A stretch of DNA of 47,111 nt from Candidatus Pseudoscillospira faecavium (GCA_904420565.1 CAJFVV010000056.1:1-47111), one strand, 5' to 3'; positions 15,432-24,339 are shown, numbered from the stretch's first letter. Notes: generated by a model not told the origin, from the letters alone. Made by a program: numbers and translations.

Positions 15432-16262
15432 TTAAATGGCAACAGGAATTTTCGTCTCAAACGCGTGGGGTTCATATCCCTCCAGGGAGAAGCTGTCGCG
15501 GGTGAATTGATAAAAATCGGAAACGGTTGGATCCATGTGAAATACAGGTGCGGTTTTTGGTGTGCGGCGCAGTAATTCCTCAATGATTGGCACATGGCGG
15601 TCGTAGATATGAGCATCTGCAATGACATGCACCAGCTCGCCGGCTTCCAGCCCTGCAATTTGTGCCATCATATGAACGAGTACGGCATATTGCACCACAT
15701 TCCAGTTGTTGGCGGCCAGCATATCCTGGCTGCGCTGGTTTAAAATTGCATTGAGGGTGTTTCCGCTGACATTGAATGTCATGGAATAGGCGCAGGGGTA
15801 CAGGGCCATTTCGTGCAGATCTTCAAAATTGTAGAGATTGGTCATAATCCGGCGGGAAGCGGGATTGTGGGTTAAATCGTAAATCACGCGATCCACCTGG
15901 TCGAAGTCCCCTTCGGGATAATGATGTTTGATGCCCAGCTGATAGCCGTAAGCTTTCCCGATAGAGCCGGTTTCATCGGCCCATTGGTCCCAGATGTGGC
16001 CGTTGAGCTCATGAATATTGTTGGACTTTTTCTGCCAGATCCACAGAAGTTCATCAATGCAGGTTTTGAAAAACGTGCGGCGAATGGTTAAAATCGGAAA
16101 TTCTTTTTTCAGGTTATACCGGTTCACAATACCGAATTTTTTCACCGTATGGGCCGGTGTACCGTCTTCCCAGCGGGGGCGCACGTCTTGGTCCGTATCC
16201 CAGACACCGTTTTGCAGGATATCACGGCAGTTTTGCTGGAATACTTCGTCTGCATAACTCAT
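15432..16262 (-). CDS. thyA: Thymidylate synthase
   Basis: A 276-residue ThyA making dTMP from dUMP with methylene-tetrahydrofolate. Diagnostic segments: LTIRRTFFKTCIDELLWIW, LNGHIWDQWADETGSIGKAYGYQLG, the active site LYPCAYSMTFNV (catalytic Cys), LNQRSQDMLAANNWNVVQYAVLVHMMA and ADAHIYDRHVPIIEELL. In place of the common PPCH the active site reads PCAY. I believe this variant is found in some Firmicute ThyA proteins, so activity is still expected. Together with folA it forms a dTMP cycle operon. The ATG at 16262 has only a weak GAGAG ribosome site. An extended -10 promoter lies upstream. Confidence 0.94.
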   Translation of the reverse strand: MSYADEVFQQNCRDILQNGVWDTDQDVRPRWEDGTPAHTVKKFGIVNRYNLKKEFPILTIRRTFFKTCIDELLWIWQKKSNNIHELNGHIWDQWADETGSIGKAYGYQLGIKHHYPEGDFDQVDRVIYDLTHNPASRRIMTNLYNFEDLHEMALYPCAYSMTFNVSGNTLNAILNQRSQDMLAANNWNVVQYAVLVHMMAQIAGLEAGELVHVIADAHIYDRHVPIIEELLRRTPKTAPVFHMDPTVSDFYQFTRDSFSLEGYEPHAFETKIPVAI

Positions 16263-16319
16263 GAACTTCTCTCGCTTTCCTGGTGCCGGTTGCCGCCGGC
16301 GTTTTAATAAGGCGGAAAT

Positions 16320-16328
16320 ATTATAGCA
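16320..16328 (-). promoter_or_regulatory. Extended -10 promoter of thyA-folA
   Basis: Minus-strand TGCTATAAT (16328-16320), a perfect extended -10; the -35 at 17 bases is a poor TTCCCA. About 55 bases before thyA. Confidence 0.55.
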
Positions 16329-16486
16329 TAAGAACGGGGAAATGGGAAGAATAACTTTTGCTTTTTGTCAAAAATATCCAAAAGTACTGGAATTGCAGGC
16401 AGGAACAGCGCATCGTCAGTTGCATATTTTGGAAGATTGTGGTATATCTTGAAGAAAATTATCTGTGCAGGAGGGAATCTGGTTCC

Positions 16487-17686
16487 ATGGAAAAGTGGAA
16501 GGAATATGCCCAGCGTCTCTGGGCGATTTCAGCTTATCGCAATTTAATGGCGCTGCCGGTGCTGCAGCAGCTGCAGCTGCTGGTAGAAACACTGGCGGAG
16601 GATGCACCTGAGAGGAAACAGCTGCTTATGGCGTATACCGGCACATTTTATGAATTGCAGCGGGCCGGGCATGATTCTCTGGGAGGCTATTTGTGGGAGC
16701 ATCTGCGCTATGATGAGACGCCTTACGGCGATGCTGCGGCACGGGGTGCGGCAAACGAGGCGCTGATTGCGGCTGCCCGGCAGGATCTGGAAACATTTGG
16801 CGCGCTGGCTGCCATTGATGGAAGTGCCTGGGTGCAGACGATGACTTCGATACTTGGAGCAGAAAATGCGCAGCGGCTCCCGGCCTGGCGTGCAGACACC
16901 ACGCTGACCTATGGGGCGGTAACAGCAGCCTATGAAGCAGATGGGGCGGGGGAGTTTGCCCGCTACAAAGCTTTTATTTGGGAAAATCACACTCTGCTTC
17001 CCGTTCGTGATCCTGACTTGGAGGAATATGAGCTGATCGGTTACGAAGAGGAACGCCGGGAAGTTTACGAAAATACGCGGGCGCTGCTGGCCGGGCACTG
17101 TGTCAACAATATGCTGCTGTACGGTGCAGCCGGAACCGGGAAGTCTGCCACTGTGAAAAGCCTTTTGAAGGTGCCGGAATTCGGAGATCTGCGCATCATT
17201 GAGCTGGACAAGCAGCAACTGGCGGATATTCCGATTTTGATCCGCAGTTTGGATGGCCTGCGTCAGAAATTCATCTTGTTTATCGATGATCTGAGTTTTG
17301 AAACGGCGGATGTGGGCTACTCCGTGCTGAAAACGGTGCTGGAAGGCTCCTTGGAGAAGCGGCCGGCCAATGTGGTGATTTATGCCACATCCAACCGCCG
17401 CCACTTGATGCGGGAAACTTTCAGCGAGCGCGGGGACGACGAGATCAATCTGCGCGAGTCCATCGAGGAGCGTACAGCGCTTTCCGAGCGCTTTGGCATC
17501 CGCGTGCTGTTCCGCGGCCTGAACAAAAATCAATACCTTGAAATGGTGCAGGCACTGGCAAAGCAGGCAGGGATATCGATGGAGACAGAGGCGCTCAATA
17601 AAATGGCGCTGCAGTGGGAGCGCGAACACGCCAGCCGCACACCGCGCAGTGCAAGGCAGTTCATCCAATATCTGCAGGGAATTTAA
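16487..17686 (+). CDS. DUF815-family AAA ATPase
   Basis: A 399-residue protein. The C-terminal 230 residues are a DUF815 AAA+ domain: NNMLLYGAAGTGKSATVKSL (Walker A), KFILFIDDLSFE (Walker B), VVIYATSNRRHLMRETFSER (sensor 1 and the conserved R), and ERTALSERFGIRVLFRGLNKNQYL. The N-terminal 190 residues are helical with no known domain. DUF815 proteins are widespread in Clostridia, and their cellular role is not established. ATG at 16487 has GGAGGG about 11 bases upstream; the frame is open further upstream but has no ribosome site. It is divergent from thyA and ends in a 23-bp terminator. Likely a stand-alone gene. Confidence 0.88.
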   Translation: MEKWKEYAQRLWAISAYRNLMALPVLQQLQLLVETLAEDAPERKQLLMAYTGTFYELQRAGHDSLGGYLWEHLRYDETPYGDAAARGAANEALIAAARQDLETFGALAAIDGSAWVQTMTSILGAENAQRLPAWRADTTLTYGAVTAAYEADGAGEFARYKAFIWENHTLLPVRDPDLEEYELIGYEEERREVYENTRALLAGHCVNNMLLYGAAGTGKSATVKSLLKVPEFGDLRIIELDKQQLADIPILIRSLDGLRQKFILFIDDLSFETADVGYSVLKTVLEGSLEKRPANVVIYATSNRRHLMRETFSERGDDEINLRESIEERTALSERFGIRVLFRGLNKNQYLEMVQALAKQAGISMETEALNKMALQWEREHASRTPRSARQFIQYLQGI

Positions 17687-17734
17687 AGCAAAGCGCCGCA
17701 TCCGTCTGTTAAGACGGATGCGGCGCTTTGCTTT
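17685..17734. terminator. Strong bidirectional terminator between the DUF815 gene and pyrD
   Basis: A perfect 23-bp stem (17685-17707 with 17712-17734), loop GTTA, with A/T-rich ends. The left end overlaps the DUF815 stop codon. Confidence 0.9.
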
Positions 17735-17745
17735 TATGAAGGGGG

Positions 17746-18672
17746 TTAAACAGTATGCTTCCAGGCGTAGCCGATGAGTTCCCGAATATCTGATATATTG
17801 TTTTCCGTCAAATAACGCTCGATTCCATCCACGACATCCATGGTTGCAGAGGGATTCAGAAGATTGCCGGTGCCCACGGAAACAGCTGTGGCGCCTGCCA
17901 GGATGTATTCTATGGCATCTTCGCCGGTGAGAATACCGCCCAAGGCAATAATGGGCAGATCCACAGCCTGGGAGGTCTGCCAGACCAGGCGCAGGTTGAT
18001 GGGCTTGAAAGCGGGGCCGCACAGGCCGCCCTGAATGTTGCCCAGGGTGGGCTTGCGCTGCTGGGCGTCAATGGCCATGGCGGGATAGGCGTTGCTCAGG
18101 GTTAAAGCGTCCGCACCCTGGTCCTTGGCGGCTTTTGCAATGCTGGTGATATCGGTTACCGCAGGGGTTAGTTTTGCAATAACAGTTTTATCGGTGCTCT
18201 GGCGGACGGCTTTGACCACAGAGCCTGCCATTTCAGGCTCTGTACCGAAGCCCAGGCCGCCTTTTTTCAAATTGGGGCAGGAAATATTGATTTCGATGGC
18301 GTCCACTTCCGGACGTGTATTCAGTTGCTGGGCTACTGCGGCATACTCTTCCACAGAGCTGCCGCCGATGTTGACAATAATGGGGGTACCATAGACGGCG
18401 ACTTTGGGCAGAATATCGTGAATAACAGCATCTACACCTGGATTTTCCAAACCGACAGATGCAATAATACCGCCGGCGGATTCCACAACGCGGGGCGGGG
18501 GGTTGCCGTCGCGGGGGGTTAACGTGGTGCCTTTGATAGTGATGGCACCCAGACGCCGGAGATCCACATAGTCTGTCATTTGCAGGCCGGAGCCAAAAGT
18601 GCCGGAACCGGTGGTTACAGGGTTTTTCATAATCAGCGATCCGATGCGGACGCTCATGTTGACATTACGCAT
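17746..18672 (-). CDS. pyrD: Dihydroorotate dehydrogenase, catalytic subunit (class 1B)
   Basis: A 308-residue PyrD of the NAD-dependent class 1B. Key parts: NPVTTGSGTFG (FMN site), IKGTTLTPRDGNPPPRV, the catalytic loop EINISCPNLKKGG (Cys as base; class 1A and 1B), and IALGGILTGEDAIEYILAGA with the phosphate-binding GTGNLL. It oxidises dihydroorotate to orotate in pyrimidine synthesis and passes electrons to PyrK. The class is supported by the PyrK gene directly upstream, overlapping by eight bases. The start ATG at 18672 was taken; MSVRIG at 18657 is also possible. No other pyr genes lie here. Confidence 0.94.
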   Translation of the reverse strand: MRNVNMSVRIGSLIMKNPVTTGSGTFGSGLQMTDYVDLRRLGAITIKGTTLTPRDGNPPPRVVESAGGIIASVGLENPGVDAVIHDILPKVAVYGTPIIVNIGGSSVEEYAAVAQQLNTRPEVDAIEINISCPNLKKGGLGFGTEPEMAGSVVKAVRQSTDKTVIAKLTPAVTDITSIAKAAKDQGADALTLSNAYPAMAIDAQQRKPTLGNIQGGLCGPAFKPINLRLVWQTSQAVDLPIIALGGILTGEDAIEYILAGATAVSVGTGNLLNPSATMDVVDGIERYLTENNISDIRELIGYAWKHTV

Positions 18673-19441
18673 AGTCCAACTCTCCTATCGCAAAAACGGG
18701 TCCGTCGATACAAGTGCGTTTGTAACCGCCGGATTTGACTTTGTTCGGACACAAAAGGCACACGCCCAGACCGCAGCCCATATGAGCCTCAGCAGAGACC
18801 TGTCCCGGAATATTGTGCTCCAGCGCGGTGGCTTCCACTGCACGAAGCATGGGCACAGGCCCGCAGGCGTAGATTTGATCGCAGCGGCCGGATGCAATCA
18901 GCTGCTGCAAAGGCGTTGTCACCAGGCCGGGGGTGCCGGCGCTTCCGTCATCGGTTGCGATGAATACCTGGGCGCCGAGCTGCTCATACGCTTCGCTGCC
19001 GGTCAAATAAGCTTTGCTTTTGGCGCCCATAATCAGAGACACTTGCTTCCCGGAAGACAGCAGCGCTTTTGCCAGAGGATACAGCGGAGCGATACCAATG
19101 CCGCCGCCCACCAGGACGGCATGCTGTCCTTTGAAATCACAATTCCAGCCGTTGCCGAGGGGGCCGAGTACATCAAGCATTTCGCCCTCTTCCATTTGGC
19201 TCAGCATGGCAGTGCCTTTGCCGACCACAAGATACAGCAGAGACAAAGTGCCGTTTTCCGCGTCGATGCGATGCAGGCTGATGGGGCGGCGCAGAAGGGG
19301 GTCCAATTTTTCGCTGAGTTTCAAATTGACAAATTGTCCCGGTTTGGAAGATTTTGCAATTTCCGGCGCTTCCAGGAGCATTTCATAGATATCCTTTGCC
19401 ACGCAGGCGTTTTTGAGAATTTTCCCGTTTTGAAGCAACAA
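18665..19441 (-). CDS. pyrK: Dihydroorotate dehydrogenase, electron-transfer subunit
   Basis: About 258 residues of the ferredoxin-reductase type. The FAD-binding region has RPISLHRIDAENGTLSLLYLV, the NAD-binding region GGGIGIAPLYPLAKALL, and the C-terminus the four [2Fe-2S] cysteines CGLGVCLLCPNKVKSGG and RTCIDGPVF. It takes electrons from PyrD to NAD+. The start is probably a TTG at 19441, eight bases after AGAAAGG; further TTG codons upstream (19462) have poorer spacing. A consensus promoter (19525-19497) and a palindrome in the leader lie upstream. It ends overlapping pyrD. Confidence 0.93.
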   Translation of the reverse strand: MLLQNGKILKNACVAKDIYEMLLEAPEIAKSSKPGQFVNLKLSEKLDPLLRRPISLHRIDAENGTLSLLYLVVGKGTAMLSQMEEGEMLDVLGPLGNGWNCDFKGQHAVLVGGGIGIAPLYPLAKALLSSGKQVSLIMGAKSKAYLTGSEAYEQLGAQVFIATDDGSAGTPGLVTTPLQQLIASGRCDQIYACGPVPMLRAVEATALEHNIPGQVSAEAHMGCGLGVCLLCPNKVKSGGYKRTCIDGPVFAIGELDYA

Positions 19442-19469
19442 AATCACAACCTTTCTATTCAAAACCAGC

Positions 19470-19485
19470 GATTATGCGCATAATC
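19470..19485. repeat. 16-bp perfect palindrome in the pyrK leader
   Basis: GATTATGCGCATAATC is a full palindrome. It falls between the predicted transcription start (about 19490) and the pyrK start codon, a place suited to an operator. Confidence 0.45.
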
Positions 19486-19496
19486 CTTATAAGCCC

Positions 19497-19525
19497 ATGG
19501 TAAGGGGCTTTGGCGCCAATGTCAA
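19497..19525 (-). promoter_or_regulatory. Promoter of pyrK-pyrD
   Basis: Minus-strand consensus TTGACA (19525-19520), 17-base spacer, TACCAT (19502-19497). Confidence 0.7.
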
Positions 19526-19577
19526 TTTGCGCGCGTTGGGGGCGGCTTTTTTTGTAACAAGCAGCAAAATCACCCCT

Positions 19578-19603
19578 CTTTATTGAAAAATTTTTCAATA
19601 AAG
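19578..19603. repeat. 26-bp perfect AT-rich palindrome upstream of the pyrK promoter
   Basis: From 19578 to 19603 the sequence is a perfect palindrome (arms CTTTATTGAAAAA and TTTTTCAATAAAG). It lies 50-80 bases upstream of the pyrK -35, beyond the terminator of the PucR gene. Confidence 0.5.
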
Positions 19604-19619
19604 GAGAGACGGGGGCGGC

Positions 19620-19661
19620 CAAAAATGGGATGCACCGCGCAGTTTCCGCGGTGCATCCCAT
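19620..19661 (-). terminator. Terminator of the PucR-type regulator gene
   Basis: ATGGGATGCACCGCG (19625-19639) and CGCGGTGCATCCCAT (19647-19661) are exact inverted arms; TTTTT follows on the minus strand. Confidence 0.8.
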
Positions 19662-19682
19662 GCATGTCTGTATTGCGTTTTT

Positions 19683-20861
19683 TCAGGCCTGACTTTCTTC
19701 CAGATATTCGTCCACATGGAAGCCGATGAACAAATAAACGCAGTCTGAAAGATTCATCAGATCCCAGCCGAACAGGGCCCTGATGCGATTGATCCGATAG
19801 CGGATCGTGTTGTAGTGCACATAAAGTGCTTTGGCGGTTTTCTGCACAGAGCAGAAAGCGGCGAAATAGGCGCGGATGGTCTCCGTAAATTCCGTGCCGT
19901 TTTCCGCGTCATATTTTTTCATGCGGTGGATGGTTTCCTCCTGGATTTCGTACAGTTCATCACGGTTTTTCAGGTCGAAGAGAATGCGGTAAATGCCCAT
20001 CTGATCGTAGAAAAACAGGCCGTGAGACGTATGCTTCATTTTGCCGGAAATCAGCGCGGTGCGTGCCTCATAATAGCTTTTGCGCACATGGCTGACATCT
20101 TCGTAGCAATGGCCTACGCCGATGTGAAAAGATTCCTTCGGCAGGCCCTTTTTCAAATGCTCAAACAATTCCTGCGCCCGCAGCTGCAGCCGTCCCCGGG
20201 TGGATTCAAAGGGCGGCTGCATGCGGGCAATCACCATCACCACACCGTTGCGGCTGCAGATAAAGCAGTTGGTGTCCCAGGCATCTTTGCAGATTTTGCA
20301 GATTTTAGGGATCATTGTGGTTTTCTGCGGGTCAATCAGCAGCACGCCCAGATATTCGTCCACTTTAATCCCCATCATCCTGGCGCGTTTTACCATCATT
20401 TGCCGATCCTGTTCTGTCAAAATCATTTCCTGAATGAAATTGTCCTCGTAGGAGTTAAACAGATTGTAACCATTTCTGTAAAAAGTTTCATAACTGATGC
20501 CGCTGATCACAGAGGAAAGAATCGTGTCTGCCGGCAGGACAAGCACAGGCAGGGAGACCTGCTCGGCGAGTTTGAGAAAAGTTTCCGGCGGCGTTTCGTG
20601 GACGGAGAGCTTCAGGCACAGGGCAGCTACCTTGACTGTTTGATAGGCGGAAACAGTTTTGGAGAGGGCCGCCTGATCCCGCAGGGTGAAAAAAGAATCG
20701 TCTGCCAGCAGCAGCGTATTTTTCACCATATTCAAAGCTGCGGAAGGTTCTTCGGCAAAGGAAACACATTCCACCGGATGAGAAAGCCCCTTTTTTCCGG
20801 CCAGAAGCTGTGTGCCGTTCATATAGGGCTGTTGAAGCAGGGATGCTACAGTCAGTTTCAT
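19683..20861 (-). CDS. PucR/CdaR-family transcriptional regulator
   Basis: A 392-residue protein with the two-part PucR form: an N-terminal PucR domain (KKGLSHPVECVSFAEEPS, LADDSFFTLRDQAA, LPVLVLPADTILSSVISGIS) and a C-terminal HTH domain (VQKTAKALYVHYNTIRYRIN, then LFGWDLMNLSDCVYLFIGFHV). A middle GGDEF-like fold is suggested by HIGVGHCYEDVSHVRKSYYEA. Such regulators sense metabolites (purines or sugar acids in known cases) and activate transcription. Here no obvious target genes adjoin: pyrK lies downstream behind a terminator and upp upstream. ATG at 20861 follows GAGGG. The effector is unknown. Confidence 0.87.
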   Translation of the reverse strand: MKLTVASLLQQPYMNGTQLLAGKKGLSHPVECVSFAEEPSAALNMVKNTLLLADDSFFTLRDQAALSKTVSAYQTVKVAALCLKLSVHETPPETFLKLAEQVSLPVLVLPADTILSSVISGISYETFYRNGYNLFNSYEDNFIQEMILTEQDRQMMVKRARMMGIKVDEYLGVLLIDPQKTTMIPKICKICKDAWDTNCFICSRNGVVMVIARMQPPFESTRGRLQLRAQELFEHLKKGLPKESFHIGVGHCYEDVSHVRKSYYEARTALISGKMKHTSHGLFFYDQMGIYRILFDLKNRDELYEIQEETIHRMKKYDAENGTEFTETIRAYFAAFCSVQKTAKALYVHYNTIRYRINRIRALFGWDLMNLSDCVYLFIGFHVDEYLEESQA

Positions 20862-21210
20862 AGAATTCCCTCATTTCACCGCTGTGCGCGGCATTGATCA
20901 AACAAAAGCGCTTCTTTTGGCAAACCGAAAAAGCCGGTCCCTTGCAGGATGCAGAGATCTTTAGGCCTGCCCGGCGCGTGGAAGGAGAGCCGGGGCTTGC
21001 TTGTTTGGCTGGCTGCCCATTTCATGCAAAGAACGCAAAAGCCGTGCAGAAATTTTCTGCACGGCTTGATCCACGGTATGCGCAGTGGCTTGTTTTGGCG
21101 CGGCTGCCGGCTGGAACAGCGCTGAACGATGCGGCACATCTTTACACACCGGTGGGACTTATTTTTGATGCTGCCTGTCTGCTTCAGAAACTGTTCTCAG
21201 ACGTATGGGC
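20862..21210. other. Non-coding gap between the PucR regulator and upp
   Basis: About 350 bases with no convincing gene. It holds the upp terminator (21039-21067) and, next to the regulator, its leader; a weak minus-strand TTGCCA-17-TGATCA is a possible promoter. The remaining 21070-21210 shows nothing I can name. Confidence 0.5.
21039..21067 (-). terminator. Likely terminator of the tsaE-tsaB-upp operon
   Basis: AAGCCGTGCAGAAA (21039-21052) and TTTCTGCACGGCTT (21054-21067) are exact inverted arms; TTTTGCG follows on the minus strand. The stem is strong but the U-run is short, and it lies 140 bases past upp. Confidence 0.6.
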
Positions 21211-21846
21211 TTATTTGGTGCCAAAAATACGGTCGCCTGCGTCGCCCAGACCGGGAACAATATAGCCATGCTCGTTGAGCCGTTCGTCTACCGCACCGCA
21301 ATAGAGATCCACCTCGGGATGGCTTTTCTGCAGCCGGTCAATCCCTTCGGGAGCGGCCAGCAGCACCATCAGCTTGATGCTTCTGCAGCCGTATTCCTTC
21401 ATAAAACCGATGGCTGCGTCGGCGCTGCCGCCGGTGGCCAGCATGGGATCGACGATCAGCACATCGCGCTCGGCGATATCCTTGGGCATCTTGCAGAAAT
21501 ACTGAACCGGCTCGAGTGTTTCCTCATTGCGATACAGGCCGATATGGCCCACGCGGGCGTTGGGCACAATGCGCAGCACGCCGTCCACCAGACCGAGGCC
21601 GGCCCGGAGAATGGGCACCACGGCAAATTTCTTGCCGTCCAGCGTGGGCACGGTGGTTTTGCAGATGGGGGTTTCGATTTCTTTGGTAGTCAGCGGCAGA
21701 TTGCGGGTGGCTTCATAAGTCATCAGCATGCCGATTTCGGAAACAATTTCGCGAAAGTCCTTGGTGCTGGTATTTTTGTCGCGCAGAATGCTCAGCTTGT
21801 GGGCAACCAGGGGGTGATCCATAATATGAACGTGCTCGTTGTACAT
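21211..21846 (-). CDS. upp: Uracil phosphoribosyltransferase
   Basis: A 211-residue Upp, the usual length, converting uracil and PRPP to UMP in salvage. Motifs: [21 protein letters not shown] at the N-terminus, [15 protein letters not shown], the PRPP-binding [14 protein letters not shown], and the C-terminal [18 protein letters not shown] that binds uracil. The ATG at 21846 has AAAGGAGCG about 11 bases upstream. It is 23 bases after tsaB, so it is probably last in a three-gene unit with the t6A genes. Confidence 0.95.
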   Translation of the reverse strand: MYNEHVHIMDHPLVAHKLSILRDKNTSTKDFREIVSEIGMLMTYEATRNLPLTTKEIETPICKTTVPTLDGKKFAVVPILRAGLGLVDGVLRIVPNARVGHIGLYRNEETLEPVQYFCKMPKDIAERDVLIVDPMLATGGSADAAIGFMKEYGCRSIKLMVLLAAPEGIDRLQKSHPEVDLYCGAVDERLNEHGYIVPGLGDAGDRIFGTK

Positions 21847-21869
21847 AGTGCAATACGCTCCTTTTTTCC

Positions 21870-22580
21870 TTATTCAGCTTTTGCCTCTCTTTGCAGCCGC
21901 TCCCGCTCGGCCTGGGACAGGCGGAGATAAACCGGCTGCAGCTGTGCGGCAGAGCACAGCCTGTTTTCTTTTGCCGCTGCCTCCGCGCAGATGCAGACGC
22001 CCACAGCGCTCTGCATCCGCAGTGCTTCCGGAGCCAGGCGGCAGGGGATGCCCGCTTCCTGAAGATAATTATAGCACAGCTGCGCGCCGTCTCCAACAAC
22101 AATTTTGGGGCGTGTTTCCCCGTGCAGTTCTTCTGCAACGGTGGCAAGAGCCACGGCACGGTCAGGGCACAGGCGCTGCAGCACGCCGCCTTCCGCGGCA
22201 AAAAAGGCGTTGTAGACCTGGCTGCGGCGGGCGTCCATGGCGCATACGACGAGCGCGCCCTCCAGATGCGCCAGGTTTTGTGCCATGGCTTCCAGTGTGG
22301 AAATACCGGCGCAGGGCAGCTCCCGGGCCCAGGCGAGGCCTTTGGCTGCGCTGATGCCGATGCGCAGGCCTGTGAATGAACCGGGGCCGGCCGACACGGC
22401 AACGGCGTCAATCTGCGCCATGGTCAGCTCACAATTTTTCAGAAGGGCTTCTGCCATGGGCAGCAGGGTGCGGCTGTGGGTCAGGCCCGTATTCTGGTCG
22501 CTGCGTCCCAGCAGGCGGCCGTCCTCCATCAGGGCGACGGAGGCAGCTTTGGCAGAAGATTCCAGCCCTAAAATTTTCAT
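21870..22580 (-). CDS. tsaB: tRNA t6A biosynthesis protein TsaB
   Basis: A 236-residue ASKHA-fold protein. [21 protein letters not shown] at the N-terminus, [25 protein letters not shown] near 65-90 and [15 protein letters not shown] are diagnostic of TsaB (YeaZ). With TsaD and TsaE it transfers threonylcarbamoyl to A37 of ANN-decoding tRNAs. The C-terminus ends [15 protein letters not shown], the usual 'YLR.sqAEre'. The ATG at 22580 overlaps the tsaE stop (ATGA) with AAAGGAG upstream. TsaD is not in this window; TsaC/Sua5 is at 33401. Confidence 0.93.
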   Translation of the reverse strand: MKILGLESSAKAASVALMEDGRLLGRSDQNTGLTHSRTLLPMAEALLKNCELTMAQIDAVAVSAGPGSFTGLRIGISAAKGLAWARELPCAGISTLEAMAQNLAHLEGALVVCAMDARRSQVYNAFFAAEGGVLQRLCPDRAVALATVAEELHGETRPKIVVGDGAQLCYNYLQEAGIPCRLAPEALRMQSAVGVCICAEAAAKENRLCSAAQLQPVYLRLSQAERERLQREAKAE

Positions 22581-23005
22581 AAGGGGTCCACTCCTTTTAG
22601 GGTGATGATGCGCCAGTTGTCCTCTTCGGGATGGCGCTGGATGCGAACGAAAACTGTGTCCTCCGGCAGCGCTTCGCGGATGTTTTCACTCCACTCCACG
22701 GCGCACACGCCGCCGCGGTCCAGATAATCGTCCCAGCCGATGTCATAGAGCGCATCGCAGTCTGCCAGGCGGTAGACGTCAAAATGAAACAGCGGGATCC
22801 GGCCGGGGTATTCATTTACAATGGTGAAAGTAGGGCTGGTGACGCGGCCGGTGCAGCCCAGGCCACGGGCGAGGCCGCGGGTAAAGGCGGTTTTGCCCAT
22901 GCCCAGGCTGCCTTCGTAGGCCACCACAGTGCCGGGAGAAAGCATTTGGCCGAGTTTTTCGCCCAAGCGCTCGGTTTCTGCTTCGTTGTGGGAAAGATAA
23001 TCCAT
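22577..23005 (-). CDS. tsaE: tRNA t6A biosynthesis ATPase TsaE
   Basis: A 142-residue TsaE (YjeE). Walker A GSLGMGKTAFTRGLARGLG (about residues 35-53), then RVTSPTFTIVNEYPG and the typical LFHFDVYRLAD, VEWSENI. It is the ATPase that resets the TsaBD complex during t6A synthesis. The start ATG at 23005 has no strong ribosome site (GATGTG only). The gene is divergent from the RodA-type gene and coupled by four bases to tsaB. Confidence 0.93.
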   Translation of the reverse strand: MDYLSHNEAETERLGEKLGQMLSPGTVVAYEGSLGMGKTAFTRGLARGLGCTGRVTSPTFTIVNEYPGRIPLFHFDVYRLADCDALYDIGWDDYLDRGGVCAVEWSENIREALPEDTVFVRIQRHPEEDNWRIITLKGVDPL

Positions 23006-23098
23006 GAAAAATCACATCAGTTCTGTTGGCAAAATAGTTTTTTGGTATGGTGTTTTTATCTTACCACAGAATGGGAAGCGTGTACAGAATTGTTTGCC

Positions 23099-23127
23099 TT
23101 GTTTTGCTTCTGGAGATATGATAAAAT
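23099..23127 (+). promoter_or_regulatory. Promoter of the RodA/FtsW-type gene
   Basis: TTGTTT (23099-23104), 17-base spacer, TAAAAT (23122-23127), about 45 bases before the ATG. Confidence 0.6.
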
Positions 23128-23174
23128 AATACTATACTGGATGAGTAGAGCCATTTTTGGAAAGGATAACACCC

Positions 23175-24329
23175 ATGGCAAACCGTATTCTTGGAACAAT
23201 CAAGCGATTTTTTGGCCAGGCAGACTTGCTTCTGCTGGCGCTTTGCTGTGCTGCTGCGCTGTTTGGCATCTTGCTGATTGCCAGCGCCACAAACTATACC
23301 GGATCGCCCCGCTATGTCATTGTGCAGTCTGTGGCATTGGTGCTGGGTATCGCGCTGTATACCTTTTTTTCCTTTGTGGATGTGGAAGAAGCTTCGGCAA
23401 AATGGAAGTGGATTTTTGCCTTCAATATTGTGTTCATTTTACTGCTGCTGACGCCGTTGGGCGTCGACCCCAGTCAAAGCGGCGGAAACCGGGCATGGCT
23501 CAGTATCCCGGGTTTTCCCATGGATATTCAGCCTGCGGAGATTATCAAGGTCACATTTATCATTTTGCTGGCCAGGCAGCTCTCCTATTATCAGGAGCAT
23601 GATCTCAGCTCCGTGCGTTCTGTGGCCTTTTACGGCGGGCATTTTCTGCTGATGGTGGGGCTGCTGTTTGTGGTTTCCAGCGATGCAGGCAGCTGTCTGG
23701 TCTATGTGGCGATTTTTGTTTTTATGACCTTTGCGGCCGGTGTCAAGCTGCGCTGGTTTGTGCTGAGCGGCATTGGTGTTGTCAGTGCGTTTATGCTGGC
23801 CTGGTACCAGGACTGGATTCCCAGCTATATGCGCCAGCGTATTGAGGTGATTTTGAACCACGATCTGTATCCCACCACCATCGGCTGGCATCAAAACCGC
23901 AGCATCATTGCCTTCGGCAGCGGCGGCTGGTTTGGCCAGGGGCTGTTCAACGGCACCCAAACCCAGTCCAGCAGCGGCAGCCTGCCGGCCCGGCACACGG
24001 ACTTTATTTTTTCTGTGGCCGGGGAAGAGTTGGGTTATTTGGGCTGCATTGCGATCATTGCGCTGCTGCTGGCCATTATCATTCGCTGCATGGTTGTGGC
24101 CCGCCGGGCAAAAACGCCCATGGGCATGCTCATCTGCGTTGGATTTGCAGGTATGCTGGCGTTTCAGACGCTGGAGAACATCGGCATGTGTCTTTTTGTC
24201 ATGCCCGTCATTGGCCTGACGCTGCCGTTTTTCAGCTATGGCGGCTCGTCGCTGATTACGGTATTTGCAGCCATGGGCATTGTATCGGGCGTCAAGATGC
24301 GTTCGTTGCCGGAATGGCTGCGGGATTGA
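23175..24329 (+). CDS. RodA/FtsW-family peptidoglycan glycosyltransferase
   Basis: A 384-residue polytopic SEDS protein (about ten membrane helices). SEDS landmarks: GGNRAWLSIPGFPMDIQPAE (the conserved loop that carries RW and QPSE in relatives), GGWFGQGLFNGTQ, LPARHTDFIFSVAGEELGYLG and the closing PFFSYGGSSLITVFAAMGIV. SEDS proteins polymerise lipid II glycan strands with a partner class B PBP. RodA (elongation) is favoured over FtsW by length and lone context, but no mreBCD or PBP gene is beside it, so SpoVE/FtsW is not excluded. The start ATG at 23175 follows AAAGGATAAC; the frame is open to 23157. A terminator follows. Confidence 0.87.
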   Translation: MANRILGTIKRFFGQADLLLLALCCAAALFGILLIASATNYTGSPRYVIVQSVALVLGIALYTFFSFVDVEEASAKWKWIFAFNIVFILLLLTPLGVDPSQSGGNRAWLSIPGFPMDIQPAEIIKVTFIILLARQLSYYQEHDLSSVRSVAFYGGHFLLMVGLLFVVSSDAGSCLVYVAIFVFMTFAAGVKLRWFVLSGIGVVSAFMLAWYQDWIPSYMRQRIEVILNHDLYPTTIGWHQNRSIIAFGSGGWFGQGLFNGTQTQSSSGSLPARHTDFIFSVAGEELGYLGCIAIIALLLAIIIRCMVVARRAKTPMGMLICVGFAGMLAFQTLENIGMCLFVMPVIGLTLPFFSYGGSSLITVFAAMGIVSGVKMRSLPEWLRD

Positions 24330-24339
24330 GAGAAAAAAG

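Noticed and set aside
20894-21265. A 123-codon plus-strand frame in the gap before upp
   Set aside because: No ribosome site, no recognisable features, and it overlaps the upp terminator and the upp 3' end.
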